From Colimorpha sp045640985 (GTDB lineage Bacteria > Bacteroidota > Bacteroidia > Bacteroidales > P3), in NCBI GenBank assembly GCA_045640985.1, contig JAZUFZ010000031.1, positions 1 to 49,914 of the forward strand: a stretch of 49,914 nt of DNA, written 5' to 3'. The notes under the pieces were generated by a model. The model worked only from the letters and a program-made list of their open reading frames with translations. It did no database searches and had not been told where the DNA came from. Position numbers and translations under genes: made by a program. The first letter of the stretch is position 1; each line of letters opens with the position of its first letter. This document shows, piece after piece, positions 41,947 to 49,914 of this stretch.

Positions 41947-41980
41947 TGTCTTTTATAGTGATTAAATTGTGGAACCATAA

Positions 41981-42332
41981 CCCGCTGTCGGAATTGATCC
42001 GTTAATGGCTCTTGCAAAGAAGCGGGGCCTCTGGTAGTGGCTCCGCGCCAAGCGCAGCGGAGCGTCCCGCGTGAAGGCTCGCATTTTCCTACTGTAATAT
42101 AGCTACTTGTAAGGGGTAACTCCCTTCTATCTTCTTTTTATCTCCATATTAACTTCTTTTTATCTCCTTTCCTAAGAATAAGAGATAGAAAAAAGATAAA
42201 AAGAAGATAAAAAGAAGATAGAAGGGAGTTACCGCGGGGCGAAGCCCCCGGCGGTGGCTCTGTGACAAAGCGCGGCCTCTGCGACCGTGCGCAGGCTAAA
42301 GCCTGAAAATATAGATTAATTCCGCCAACGGG
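41981..42332 (+). repeat. dispersed palindromic element, copy 2
   Basis: The hairpin core is at 42115-42233, opening GGTAACTCCCTTCTATCTTC and closing with its complement. The right wing (42236-42332) ends GATTAATTCCGCCAACGGG and matches the wing of copy 1 in reverse. The left flank starts CCCGCTGTCGGAATT (41981), resembling the terminal CCCGTTGGCGGAATT, so this copy may be complete with two related ends. Together with 42333-42486, in which I see nothing, it fills the gap between the lipoprotein gene and mutS. Confidence 0.85.
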
Positions 42333-42486
42333 TTACCATAATATAGGCGTATGAATGAAGATAAAGGCATTGTCGTTGTGCTTTTAGAAAATAGTTATCA
42401 TCATACAAGTGATTTAGAAATAGGTGATTGCTAAAGGTTGTTATTATCTTATGCGCGGGCGTTTAATACAATTCAGAAAAAATATG

Positions 42487-42494
42487 TATTTTTG
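42487..42494 (+). promoter_or_regulatory. -7 box of mutS
   Basis: TATTTTTG, 17 bases before the ATG at 42512. The expected leader is about 10 bases. No -33 TTTG is clear. Confidence 0.55.
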
Positions 42495-42511
42495 CAAAAA
42501 TATTGTGCGCG

Positions 42512-45151
42512 ATGGCAAAGACTAAAGACTCAATGGAATCACCTTTGATGAAACAACATGCAGAAATGAAACGAAAGTTTCCTGATGCAATGTTGCTGTT
42601 CAGGGTCGGGGATTTCTATGAAACTTTTGGTGAAGATGCGGTAAAGGCATCTGCAATTTTAGGATTGACACTTACGAGAAAGGCTTGCGGGGGTGGAAGT
42701 TTCACGGAACTTGCAGGGGTGCCTCATCATGCAATAGACCAGTATCTTCCGCGTCTGGTTAAGGCCGGTTTGCGTGTGGCGATATGTGAGCAACTGGAGG
42801 ATCCCAAAACGGTTAAGGGTTTGGTGAAAAGAGGTATTACCGAGCTTGTGACTCCAGGTGTAAGCTACAACGATACTGTCCTGGAGGTAAAAGAAAATAA
42901 TTTTCTCTGTGGCCTGCATCTGACGGAGAAAGTACATGGCATAAGTTTTCTGGATGTCTCTACTGGAGAATTTTATCTTGCCCAAGGAGACTACAATTAT
43001 ATTGACAAATTGTTGCAAAGCTTTCATCCAAACGAAGTCGTGCTTCAGCGGAAAAAACTGCATGTATTTCAAGATAAGTTCCCTGAGAAATACTATACCA
43101 ATACGTTTGACGACTGGGTGTTCGCTCCTGATTTCGCACAGGAACTGCTGCTGAAACAGTTTGGGACGTCTTCCTTGAAGGGTTTTGGGGTTGAGGATCT
43201 GACGGAAGGTATTATTGCCGCAGGGGCAGTCCTGTATTATCTTCAGGAAACACAACATGACAAAACCCAGCATATTTGTAAAATCAACAGGATTGAAGAA
43301 GATAAATATGTTTGGTTGGACAAGTTTACGGCACGAAACCTGGAACTGGTGTGGTCGCCGAATGCCAATGCCAAAACATTGTTGAGTGTGATCGACCAGA
43401 CGGCCACGCCTATGGGAAGCAGGCTTCTGCGGCGGTGGATGCTGATGCCTTTGAAGGATGTGAACGCCATAGAAGACAGGCTTCGTGTGGTGGATCATCT
43501 TATTATCAATCGGGAATTTGCGGAACATCTGCATCAGCATATCCGCAGTATCGGTGATTTGGAACGGCTGATATCCAAGGTCGCTGTAGGCCGAATCAAT
43601 CCACGAGAACTCCTTCAGTTGAAACGTTCGTTGGCGGCAATAGCAGAAATAAAAAAATTGTGTGCCTCTGCATGTGAGGATTCTTTTGTGAGAATCGGTG
43701 AACAACTTAATTCGTGTCAGAGTATATATGAACGTATCGAGCGCGAGATTCAGGAAGATGCCCCGGTAAAAGTGGATAAGGGAGGGGTGATTTCGAGCGG
43801 TATTAATCCGGAACTGGATGAACTCAGGAATATGTCCACTTCGGGGAAGGATTACCTGATGGGATTGCAGCAACGGGAAATCGAGGCGACGGGTATCAAC
43901 TCGTTGAGAGTGGGATTTAATAATATCTTTGGTTATTATCTGGAAGTTACAAATACACACAAGGACAAAGTGCCCGCGGAGTGGGTCCGCCGTCAAACTC
44001 TCACAAATGCGGAGCGCTATATTACGCCGGAACTGAAGGATTATGAAGAAAAAATACTGGGTGCTGAGGATCGTATTATAGCTATAGAGTCTCAGATGTA
44101 TGAGCAGCTGCTTAACGCGTTGATGCAATATGTGCAGCCCATACAATATGATGCTCAGTTGGTGGCACAGTTGGACTGTTTACAGTGCTTCTCCGAGGTG
44201 TCTCTGGCAAATAATTATTGCCGTCCGACTCTGGACGAAGGTACATCTATAGATATTCGAGAAGGTCGTCATCCTGTAATAGAGACCCAACTGCCTTTGG
44301 GTGAGTTGTATGTGAGCAACGATGTGATACTTGATAGCGAACGGCAGCAGATCATTATTATTACAGGTCCGAATATGTCCGGTAAATCGGCCTTGCTCAG
44401 ACAGACGGCCTTGATTGTCCTGATGGCTCAGATGGGCTGTTACTGCCCGGCAAAGAGTGCTCATATTGGGGTTGTGGATAAAATATTCACAAGGGTAGGG
44501 GCAAGTGATAATATCTCTTCAGGCGAATCGACCTTCATGGTTGAAATGAACGAGACGGCAAGTATATTAAATAATGTATCAGATCGTAGTCTGGTGCTCT
44601 TGGATGAAATAGGTCGTGGCACAAGCACGTATGATGGAATTTCCATTGCGTGGGCAATAACAGAGTATCTTCATAACCATAAGCATTACAGACCCAAAGT
44701 GATGTTTGCGACCCATTATCATGAATTGATAGAGATGGCTGACCAATATGAGAGGATTCATAACTATCACATTTCTGTCAAAGAGGTGGATAATCGGGTG
44801 ATATTCCTTCGCAAGTTGGTGCCGGGTGGAAGTGAGCATAGTTTTGGTATCCATGTGGCCCGTATGGCAGGTATGCCTAACCCGGTTTTGAAGAAAGCAA
44901 ATGCCATGTTGGAATTGCTCGAATCCAAGAATGAAAAGATAACGGAAAAAGAGCAAAAAACTGGAAAAATCAAGAAAAATAGTAAGAAATGTACCTCGGA
45001 AACCGGGTATCAATTAAGCTTTATTCAACTTGATGACCCAACATTACTGGAGATAAGAGATAAGATTTTAGATATTGATATAGATATACTTACACCACTT
45101 GAAGCTTTGCTGAAACTGAATGAGATAAAAAAAATTGTTGCGAAAAAGTAA
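42512..45151 (+). CDS. mutS: DNA mismatch repair protein MutS
   Basis: An 879-residue MutS1. The mismatch-binding F.E motif lies in FRVGDFYETFGEDAVKASAI near residue 33. The connector, lever (VGFNNIFGYYLEVTNTHKDK, with NIFGYYLEV) and clamp domains follow. The ATPase domain carries Walker A GPNMSGKSALLRQ, the GASDNISSGESTFMVEMNET block, Walker B LVLLDEIGRGTSTYDGISIA and FATHYHEL. A C-terminal helix-turn-helix ends the chain. A TTG start 9 bases upstream is less likely than this ATG. Its end abuts the tRNA-Gly promoter. Confidence 0.97.
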   Translation: MAKTKDSMESPLMKQHAEMKRKFPDAMLLFRVGDFYETFGEDAVKASAILGLTLTRKACGGGSFTELAGVPHHAIDQYLPRLVKAGLRVAICEQLEDPKTVKGLVKRGITELVTPGVSYNDTVLEVKENNFLCGLHLTEKVHGISFLDVSTGEFYLAQGDYNYIDKLLQSFHPNEVVLQRKKLHVFQDKFPEKYYTNTFDDWVFAPDFAQELLLKQFGTSSLKGFGVEDLTEGIIAAGAVLYYLQETQHDKTQHICKINRIEEDKYVWLDKFTARNLELVWSPNANAKTLLSVIDQTATPMGSRLLRRWMLMPLKDVNAIEDRLRVVDHLIINREFAEHLHQHIRSIGDLERLISKVAVGRINPRELLQLKRSLAAIAEIKKLCASACEDSFVRIGEQLNSCQSIYERIEREIQEDAPVKVDKGGVISSGINPELDELRNMSTSGKDYLMGLQQREIEATGINSLRVGFNNIFGYYLEVTNTHKDKVPAEWVRRQTLTNAERYITPELKDYEEKILGAEDRIIAIESQMYEQLLNALMQYVQPIQYDAQLVAQLDCLQCFSEVSLANNYCRPTLDEGTSIDIREGRHPVIETQLPLGELYVSNDVILDSERQQIIIITGPNMSGKSALLRQTALIVLMAQMGCYCPAKSAHIGVVDKIFTRVGASDNISSGESTFMVEMNETASILNNVSDRSLVLLDEIGRGTSTYDGISIAWAITEYLHNHKHYRPKVMFATHYHELIEMADQYERIHNYHISVKEVDNRVIFLRKLVPGGSEHSFGIHVARMAGMPNPVLKKANAMLELLESKNEKITEKEQKTGKIKKNSKKCTSETGYQLSFIQLDDPTLLEIRDKILDIDIDILTPLEALLKLNEIKKIVAKK

Positions 45152-45181
45152 AAAAAATTTGGTCAATATCAAAAAAGTGTG

Positions 45182-45189
45182 TACTTTTG
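45182..45189 (+). promoter_or_regulatory. -7 box of the tRNA cluster promoter
   Basis: TACTTTTG, in the same 20-base context as at 40711-40730. It should drive the Gly-Gly-Leu-Lys-Pro-Thr tRNA run and possibly rpsF-rpsR-rplI, for which I see no other promoter. Confidence 0.7.
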
Positions 45190-45237
45190 CACTCGCTTTT
45201 CGGAAGAAAAATAGTCGTTTGAAACATTGAAAAAACT

Positions 45238-45310
<73 letters not shown>

Positions 45311-45323
45311 CCACAGAAAAACT

Positions 45324-45396
<73 letters not shown>

Positions 45397-45419
45397 CAAA
45401 GTTGGTCTCCCAACCCCAG

Positions 45420-45505
45420 GCTCTGGTGGTGGAATGGTAGACACGAGGGACTTAAAATCCCTTGTCCGCAAGGACGTGTGGGTTCAAGTCCCACCCGGAG
45501 TACCA
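45420..45505 (+). tRNA. tRNA-Leu (anticodon TAA)
   Basis: A class II tRNA with a long variable arm (TTGTCCGCAAGGACGT). Acceptor GCTCTGG/CCGGAGT, anticodon stem-loop GAGGGACTTAAAATCCC (TAA), T-loop TTCAAGT, encoded CCA at 45503-45505. Confidence 0.96.
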
Positions 45506-45616
45506 ACAGAAGAGAGAGTTGTTTGAAAGATTGGAACAGACCGGCAAATGTCCACGTCTTAACACGCCAACGCCTTTCAGAGCTGCGGCCCGCGCCGATC
45601 TGAAATTGAATAATAT

Positions 45617-45689
45617 GTCTTGGTAGCTCAGTTGGTAGAGCAATTGACTCTTAATCAATGGGTCCAGGGTTCGAGTCCCTGCCAGGACA
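45617..45689 (+). tRNA. tRNA-Lys (anticodon CTT)
   Basis: A 73-base cloverleaf. Acceptor GTCTTGG/CCAGGAC, anticodon stem ATTGA/TCAAT with loop CTCTTAA, T-loop TTCGAGT, discriminator A. The 111 bases before it (45506-45616) hold nothing I recognise. Confidence 0.96.
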
Positions 45690-45697
45690 CTATATAG

Positions 45698-45771
45698 CGG
45701 GGTGTAGCGCAGTTGGTTAGCGCGCCACGTTCGGGACGTGGAGGCCGGAAGTTCGAGTCTTCTCACCCCGA
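45698..45771 (+). tRNA. tRNA-Pro (anticodon CGG)
   Basis: A 74-base cloverleaf. Acceptor CGGGGTG/CACCCCG, anticodon stem CCACG/CGTGG with loop TTCGGGA, T-loop TTCGAGT, discriminator A. It lies 8 bases after tRNA-Lys. Confidence 0.96.
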
Positions 45772-45831
45772 CTACCGTTCTCCAATCTTTCTTTTCCGAA
45801 TGTTTTATGCTTCACTGCACTTCGTATATAT

Positions 45832-45904
<73 letters not shown>

Positions 45905-45943
45905 CCATAAATTTATTTATTAACCTATTAAATAATTCAAAAC

Positions 45944-46312
45944 ATGGTAAAACAATACGAAACCGTTTTCATTGTAACTCCCGTTTTGTCTGACGAACAG
46001 ATGAAGGAAACGGTACAGAAGTACACCAATCTTCTCACCGAAAATGGTGCAGAAATCGTGTACGAAAACAACTGGGGCATGCGTAAGCTTGCTTATCCTA
46101 TCAAGAAGAAAACTACTGGTTTCTACTATCTCATCGAATTTAAGGCTGAAGGCAGCACTATCGCTACCCTCGAAACTGCTTACAAACGTGACGAGCGTCT
46201 TCTTCGCTTCCTGACCGTTTCTCTTGACAAGCACGCTATTGCTTATAATGAGAAAAAACGCAATGCAAAGAAGAATGTTGAAGCTTCCGCAACCGAAACC
46301 GTTGCCGAATAA
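45944..46312 (+). CDS. rpsF: 30S ribosomal protein S6
   Basis: A 122-residue bS6. It begins MVKQYETVFIVTPVLSDEQM and carries NNWGMRKLAYPIKKKTTGFY, the S6 'W..R.LAY.I.....G.Y' signature, then LETAYKRDERLLRFLTVSLD. The C-terminal tail after residue 100 is lysine/asparagine-rich and then acidic. S6 pairs with S18 on the 30S platform; in Bacteroidota bS6, bS18 and bS21 are reported to help sequester the 16S anti-Shine-Dalgarno end (known for Flavobacterium johnsoniae). rpsR follows. Confidence 0.97.
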   Translation: MVKQYETVFIVTPVLSDEQMKETVQKYTNLLTENGAEIVYENNWGMRKLAYPIKKKTTGFYYLIEFKAEGSTIATLETAYKRDERLLRFLTVSLDKHAIAYNEKKRNAKKNVEASATETVAE

Positions 46313-46356
46313 ACTTCTGTAAATTAAAGTAGTAATCACTTCAAATTTTGAAAGAA

Positions 46357-46623
46357 ATGGCTAACGAAACCGAAATTAAATATCTCACTCCTATAGCAGT
46401 TGAGACCCAACGTAAAAAATACTGCCGCTTCAAAAAACTCGGCATAAAATATATTGATTATAAAGATGCTGACTTCCTCCTGAAGTTTGTCAACGAACAG
46501 GGTAAGATCCTTCCCCGTCGTATCACTGGTACCAGCAACAAATATCAGAAGAAAGTGTCCCAAGCTATCAAACGCGCTCGCCACATCGCTTTGATGCCTT
46601 ATGTAGCCGATTGTTTAAAATAA
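46357..46623 (+). CDS. rpsR: 30S ribosomal protein S18
   Basis: An 88-residue bS18 starting MANETEIKYLTPIAVETQRK. Core: KYCRFKKLGIKYIDYKDADF, then LLKFVNEQGKILPRRITGTS and NKYQKKVSQAIKRARHIALM. The TTG three codons upstream is rejected because S18 begins near this Met. S18 binds S6 and 16S rRNA on the small-subunit platform. rplI follows 17 bases later. Confidence 0.97.
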   Translation: MANETEIKYLTPIAVETQRKKYCRFKKLGIKYIDYKDADFLLKFVNEQGKILPRRITGTSNKYQKKVSQAIKRARHIALMPYVADCLK

Positions 46624-46640
46624 TAATGGAGGATTGATTA

Positions 46641-47090
46641 ATGGAAATTATATTGAAACAGGACGTAGCAAAATTGGGCTACAAGGATGATATCGTAAAC
46701 GTTAAGAACGGTTACGCTAACAATTACCTCCTCCCTCAAGGTTTGGCAGTTATCGCAACTCCTACCAATAAGAAAATCCATGCTGAAAATATGCGTCAGC
46801 GTGCTTTCAAAGAGGAAAAAATCCGTAAAGATGCTGAAACTCTTCAGGCTGCACTCAATGGCAAGTCAGTTAAGCTTGTTGCCAAAGTTGGTGAAAACGG
46901 TCAGTTTTTTGGTTCAATCAATAACATTATGATTGCTGATGCTATGAAAGAACAGCATAATTATGATATCGACCGCAAACAAATCGTTGTGGATGGCTCC
47001 AAAATCAAGGAAGTTGGTAACTATACAGCTATCGTAAACATCCATAAAGAAATCAAGGCTGAAATCAACCTCGAAGTTGTAGCAGAATAA
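46641..47090 (+). CDS. rplI: 50S ribosomal protein L9
   Basis: A 149-residue bL9 of full length. N-domain: MEIILKQDVAKLGYKDDIVN, then VKNGYANNYLLPQGLAVIAT, the L9 signature. A central helix follows, then a C-domain with VGENGQFFGSINNIMIADAM and GNYTAIVNIHKEIKAEINLE. It is the last gene of rpsF-rpsR-rplI, with a clear terminator after it. Confidence 0.97.
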   Translation: MEIILKQDVAKLGYKDDIVNVKNGYANNYLLPQGLAVIATPTNKKIHAENMRQRAFKEEKIRKDAETLQAALNGKSVKLVAKVGENGQFFGSINNIMIADAMKEQHNYDIDRKQIVVDGSKIKEVGNYTAIVNIHKEIKAEINLEVVAE

Positions 47091-47110
47091 TTTCGACATT
47101 ACGCTTATAG

Positions 47111-47150
47111 AAGGCAGCAAAATACCACTTTGCTGCCTTTTTTGTTTTTT
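47111..47150 (+). terminator. terminator of rpsF-rpsR-rplI
   Basis: AAGGCAGCAAA (47111-47121) and TTTGCTGCCTT (47129-47139) form an 11-bp stem with a 7-base loop, followed by TTTTGTTTTTTT. Confidence 0.92.
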
Positions 47151-47173
47151 TATGATATTTTTTGCCACAATTT

Positions 47174-47204
47174 TTTGTCGGGTCAATTTTTATTTGTATC
47201 TTTG
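47174..47204 (+). promoter_or_regulatory. promoter of the C10 protease gene
   Basis: -33 TTTG (47174-47177) and -7 TATCTTTG (47197-47204) with a 19-base spacer, a full consensus. The ATG at 47241 gives a leader of about 30 bases. Confidence 0.85.
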
Positions 47205-47240
47205 CAGTCGAATTTTGAAACTATAAATCTAACTAAAATA

Positions 47241-48701
47241 ATGAAAAAGTTTGCAGTATCAGTACTTTCCGTGGTTGTCCTTTTCTGTGCAACCATAGCA
47301 AGCGGTCGTGTTTTTGCAGATAATATCGACCTGACAACAGCAAAACAGGTAGGTTCTTATTTCCTATCCGTAATGAACAACACGAAACCAGCATCGATTT
47401 CTGATGTCCGTCTGGTTTATCAGGTAAATAACGAGCAGTTGGGCATTCCCGCTGCCTATATCTTCAATATCGCAGAACAAGGTTTTGTGGTGGTTTCCGG
47501 TTCCGAATGCGGAAACGCCATTATCGGTTTCTCCGATGAAGACACGCTTAATGTAAACAACATGCCTCCAGCCATGAAATGGTGGATTGACGGTTATGCT
47601 CAGCAGATTATCGATGCACAGAATGCGAAAATTGAGCCCGCTCCCGAGAAGCTGGCCCAGTGGTCTGCCCTTTACAACCATGAACTTCCTGCTGTAGGCA
47701 ATGGCCCTAAAGCAACCTATCTTCTTACCTCCAAGTGGGGACAGGGCGAAATTAACCGTCCGACATATAACCTGTTTTGTCCCAGGGTGGGTAATCAATA
47801 TACCTATGCCGGCTGTGTGGCTACGGCCATGTCCATGATTATGCATTATTGGCAGTATCCAACTCATGCCAAAGGTTCCAATACCTATTCCGAGAATGGG
47901 TTCAACCTGAGCGTGAATTTCCTCCAGGAAGGACATTACGATTATGATCTGATGCCTGACCAGTTGTTCTATAGCAGCCCTGAAGCTCAGATTGAGGCTA
48001 CAGCACTTCTTTGTTATCATGCAGGCGTAAGTGTGAATATGGGTTATGGCCTTGACGGCAGCGGTACCTTGTCACAGTATGTAGGTCCGGCCATGAAGAC
48101 ATATTTCAAATATCGTACCAGCTATCAGTTGCGTCGTGACAACTATTCCGATCAGGTATGGATAGATACATGTACCAATGAAATCAACAACCGTCGCCCG
48201 ATGTACTATTCCGGATACAATACTTTAGGAGGTGAAGGCCGTGATGCCGGTGGGCATGCTTTCGTCGTTGACGGTATCAAGACTGGTTATCCCGATTTCT
48301 TCCATTTCAACTGGGGATGGGATGGTTCAAGCAACTCCTATTTCAATTTGCGTACCTCTCAGATGACTGCCGGAGGCTATTGCTTCAACAGTGGTCAGGC
48401 CGTGTATGTCCGTATGGATCCACCGGTAGATTCCAACCGCTTCGCAGGCATTCAGGAAATCTCCGCATCTCTTTCCGATCCGGCATTCCCCAATCCCGCC
48501 TACTATCAGGTAACCATACCTTATGAACTCAACGGTCAGTCTTCCGCAGATCTGCAGATATACAGCTTGGATGGCCGTCTCGTAGAAACCATAAAGGTAT
48601 ATCCTAACGCATATAGCGTAGATGTAAATGTTGCAGATTATGCCAAAGGCGTTTATATCTACCGTTTGAATGGCTGCGCAAATAAATTTGTGGTACAGTA
48701 A
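47241..48701 (+). CDS. C10-family cysteine protease with T9SS sorting domain
   Basis: A 486-residue secreted protease of the streptopain/interpain type (MEROPS C10). A signal peptide (MKKFAVSVLSVVVLFCATIA, ending near VFA) is followed by an inhibitory prodomain (about 26-150) that includes FVVVSGSECGNAIIGFSDED. The catalytic domain has Cys192 in QYTYAGCVATAMSMIMHYWQ and His339 in AGGHAFVVDG, with FHFNWGWDGSSN after it. The C-terminus from residue 417 (PNPAYYQVTIPYELNGQSSA, then LQIYSLDGRLVETIKV and DYAKGVYIYRLNG) is a T9SS type A sorting domain. It should be exported across the outer membrane. The in-frame extension upstream (from 47130) lies ahead of the promoter and is rejected. A terminator and a 70-residue gene follow. 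Confidence 0.94.
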   Translation: MKKFAVSVLSVVVLFCATIASGRVFADNIDLTTAKQVGSYFLSVMNNTKPASISDVRLVYQVNNEQLGIPAAYIFNIAEQGFVVVSGSECGNAIIGFSDEDTLNVNNMPPAMKWWIDGYAQQIIDAQNAKIEPAPEKLAQWSALYNHELPAVGNGPKATYLLTSKWGQGEINRPTYNLFCPRVGNQYTYAGCVATAMSMIMHYWQYPTHAKGSNTYSENGFNLSVNFLQEGHYDYDLMPDQLFYSSPEAQIEATALLCYHAGVSVNMGYGLDGSGTLSQYVGPAMKTYFKYRTSYQLRRDNYSDQVWIDTCTNEINNRRPMYYSGYNTLGGEGRDAGGHAFVVDGIKTGYPDFFHFNWGWDGSSNSYFNLRTSQMTAGGYCFNSGQAVYVRMDPPVDSNRFAGIQEISASLSDPAFPNPAYYQVTIPYELNGQSSADLQIYSLDGRLVETIKVYPNAYSVDVNVADYAKGVYIYRLNGCANKFVVQ

Positions 48702-48720
48702 TATAATATAGAATATATAC

Positions 48721-48748
48721 AAGGAGTCCGCACGGGCTCCTTGTTTTG
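48721..48748 (+). terminator. hairpin between the C10 protease and the small gene
   Basis: AAGGAG.CCG...CGGG.TCCTT-type stem at 48721-48742, followed by GTTTTGTA. It may end most protease transcripts, with the small gene expressed by read-through. Confidence 0.65.
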
Positions 48749-48763
48749 TATAATACACACAAG

Positions 48764-48976
48764 ATGCATAAGTATATCGCACCCAGAATCAGAGTAGTCA
48801 CATTCGCTGCAGAGCAAGGCTTCGCTTTCTCTTCAGAAATTCCGCATACTTCTATCATCTCTCAGAACACAAATGCAGGGTCATTACTCAATTCAATGAT
48901 GTTTCAGAGCGATAATGAACTTGGCCAGATTGAAAGTTATGAAGAAGAAGACCTGAGTGATATCTTCTCGTGGTAA
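48764..48976 (+). CDS. 70-residue protein downstream of the C10 protease, unknown function
   Basis: A 70-residue protein starting MHKYIAPRIRVVTFAAEQGF, then AFSSEIPHTSIISQNTNAGS, and ending ESYEEEDLSDIFSW. The opening 'YI.P.IRV....EQGF..SS' resembles a class of short Bacteroidales peptides with a conserved N-terminus and variable acidic tail that are often encoded beside secreted proteins. No signal peptide, membrane helix or cysteine is present. It lies 62 bases after the protease stop with a hairpin between, and has no separate promoter that I can see. A role as a modified or secreted peptide, or as a protease partner, is only a guess. An ATG six codons upstream overlaps the hairpin and is less likely. 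Confidence 0.7.
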   Translation: MHKYIAPRIRVVTFAAEQGFAFSSEIPHTSIISQNTNAGSLLNSMMFQSDNELGQIESYEEEDLSDIFSW

Positions 48977-49177
48977 GTTCTTGCGGCACATTCGGATTCC
49001 TTTGTGCCATTGCACTTACAGATAGAAATACAATATAAAGGTGGTCGTCATTGTCGATATGACGTTCCACCTTTAATCATTTATTCCGTAAGACATATAA
49101 GTATTTTAATAGCAGATTTTATCCCCAGGGAAGACCAGAGGCTCCTCAACGATTGCATTTCGTTCGCGTTTTCCTGG

Positions 49178-49296
49178 GGTAACTCCCTTCTATCTTCTTT
49201 TTATCTCCATATTAACTTCTTTTTATCTCCTTTTCTAAGGATAAGAGATAGAAAAAAGATAAAGAGAAGATAAAAAGAAGATAGCCGGGAGTTACC
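49178..49296 (+). repeat. dispersed palindromic element, copy 3 (core only)
   Basis: It opens GGTAACTCCCTTCTATCTTC and closes GGGAGTTACC, with the same inner sequence and orientation as copy 2. It has two small changes in its right arm (AGAGAAG, and CCGG for AAGG). The GC-rich wings are missing. It lies in the 814-base gap between the small protein gene and 16S rRNA; 48977-49177 and 49297-49618 hold nothing else I recognise. Confidence 0.85.
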
Positions 49297-49618
49297 GCTA
49301 TGGCAGAGCAGGTTAGGGACGTCAGAAAGGGCCTCCGGGAAGGTGCGCAAATCCTCATCAGAAAAGGGAATCCGCATATAGGGAAGGTGTGAAATATAAT
49401 GTAATTTTAATGTAATGTATTGATATTCAGTGCATGATTTGAATATTGCGCAAAAATAGCGTTAAAAATGGGTAGGAGAGAGGCCAATTTTCGCGGAAAA
49501 CGGGGCGGAAACTGGTGGTTTGTATGCCCGGAAAACGCCTTCAAGAAAAAAACTTCAAAAAATATGATGCACAGAAACAGTGAGTTACGATGATAGTGGA
49601 AAGAAAAATGAAAAAATA

Positions 49619-49650
49619 TTTGGTGGGAGCGGAAAAGAGTCGTATCTTTG
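49619..49650 (+). promoter_or_regulatory. rRNA operon promoter
   Basis: -33 TTTGG (49619-49623) and -7 TATCTTTG (49643-49650), with 20 bases between the TTTG and the -7 box. An A-rich tract lies just upstream (49600-49616). It is the closest consensus match in the window, as expected of an rRNA operon. Confidence 0.88.
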
Positions 49651-49656
49651 CAACCG

Positions 49657-49790
49657 TTTTCGACCAAAGGAAACGGCGGAAGCGAGAGAGATTTGAAACA
49701 GTTGGAACAATGAGATAGCGTGTGTCAGAGACCAGTTCGGCTGGTCGGGAGACACGGAAGAGTCAAAGGTTAAAAAATAAAACAATTCTT
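49657..49790 (+). other. rRNA leader with hairpin
   Basis: About 134 transcribed bases precede 16S. They contain a hairpin near 49719-49756: GTGTC...GACCAG-TTCG-GCTGGTC...GACAC. Its role may be processing or antitermination. There is no reading frame of note. Confidence 0.6.
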
Positions 49791-49914
49791 ACAATGAAGA
49801 GTTTGATCCTGGCTCAGGATGAACGCTAGCGGCAGGCTTAACACATGCAAGTCGAGGGGCAGCAGGGAGTAGCAATACTCTGCTGGCGACCGGCGCACGG
49901 GTGCGTAACGCGTA
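49791..49914 (+). rRNA. rrs: 16S ribosomal RNA, 5' end (partial)
   Basis: The universal 27F site AGAGTTTGATCCTGGCTCAG is at 49798-49817. GATGAACGCTAGCGGCAGGC, ACATGCAAGTCGAGGGGCAG and GCGACCGGCGCACGGGTGCG follow. The gene runs off the right edge after about 124 bases. The V1 loop and the 'GGGTGCGTAACGCGTA' form look Bacteroidales (Odoribacter/Alistipes-like rather than Bacteroides); this is from memory, not alignment. Confidence 0.97.

Noticed and set aside
42659..44146. 495-codon open frame on the minus strand inside mutS
   Set aside because: It is antisense to an intact mutS reading frame, has no promoter or recognisable domain, and its composition is that of a shadow frame.
47130..47240. 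N-terminal extension of the C10 protease
   Set aside because: It lies partly over the rplI terminator and the consensus promoter; the signal peptide starts at the Met at 47241.
49004..49273. 89-codon plus-strand frame before the rRNA operon
   Set aside because: About half of it is the palindromic repeat core, and the same pseudo-peptide appears at the other repeat copies.

Overview
The window is a stretch of chromosome from a Bacteroidota bacterium, order Bacteroidales. Four things point there: promoters of the TTTG-N19/20-TAnnTTTG type, a fused SecDF, type IX secretion (T9SS) components and cargo, and a 16S rRNA 5' end whose first ~125 bases look Bacteroidales. The 16S start and a 4-hydroxybutyrate/butyrate-type CoA-transferase would fit an Odoribacter-like lineage, but that genus-level guess is weak.

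Layout. 1-141: right end of an ISL3-type insertion sequence. 152-3928: a leftward translation operon thrS-infC-rpmI-rplT-rplS, in which infC appears to start at a rare AUA codon. 3930-4309: a dispersed palindromic repeat (copy 1 of 3). 4310-11285: a leftward operon for a TolC/HlyD/ABC-2 export system ending in a LytS-type kinase and a LytTR regulator, with no ATPase gene. 11491-12820: a DUF6266 gene and a regulatory gap with 11-bp tandem repeats. 12821-14122: a GC-rich CoA-transferase gene. 14402-16592: a 44-residue basic protein, a DUF4301 protein and a lipoprotein, all leftward. 16670-18798: cyclophilin, pheS and folB. 18806-19519: radC, leftward.

19731-33631 is the most notable region. It runs secDF, a small membrane-anchored acidic protein, a TonB-receptor-like outer-membrane protein, a ~1620-residue exported protein with a T9SS-like C-terminal domain, a PorV/PorQ-family barrel and greA. 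The middle genes look like a dedicated surface-protein export or assembly unit placed directly after the gene for the Sec motor. 33692-34710 is a small island with an IS relic and a GIY-YIG-type gene. 34952-40617 holds sufC-sufD (sufB and sufS are not adjacent), a PorE-like TPR/beta-propeller/OmpA-like protein and an MsbA-type ABC exporter in one tight rightward run.

40713-45907 holds eight tRNA genes (2 Val, 2 Gly, Leu, Lys, Pro, Thr), two lipoproteins, repeat copy 2 and mutS. 45944-47090 is rpsF-rpsR-rplI. 47174-48976 holds a C10-family cysteine protease with a T9SS sorting domain and a 70-residue companion protein. The right end has repeat copy 3, a near-consensus rRNA promoter, the rRNA leader and the first ~124 bases of a 16S rRNA gene.

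Assignments come from reading the sequence and from recognising protein families. No database search was run.
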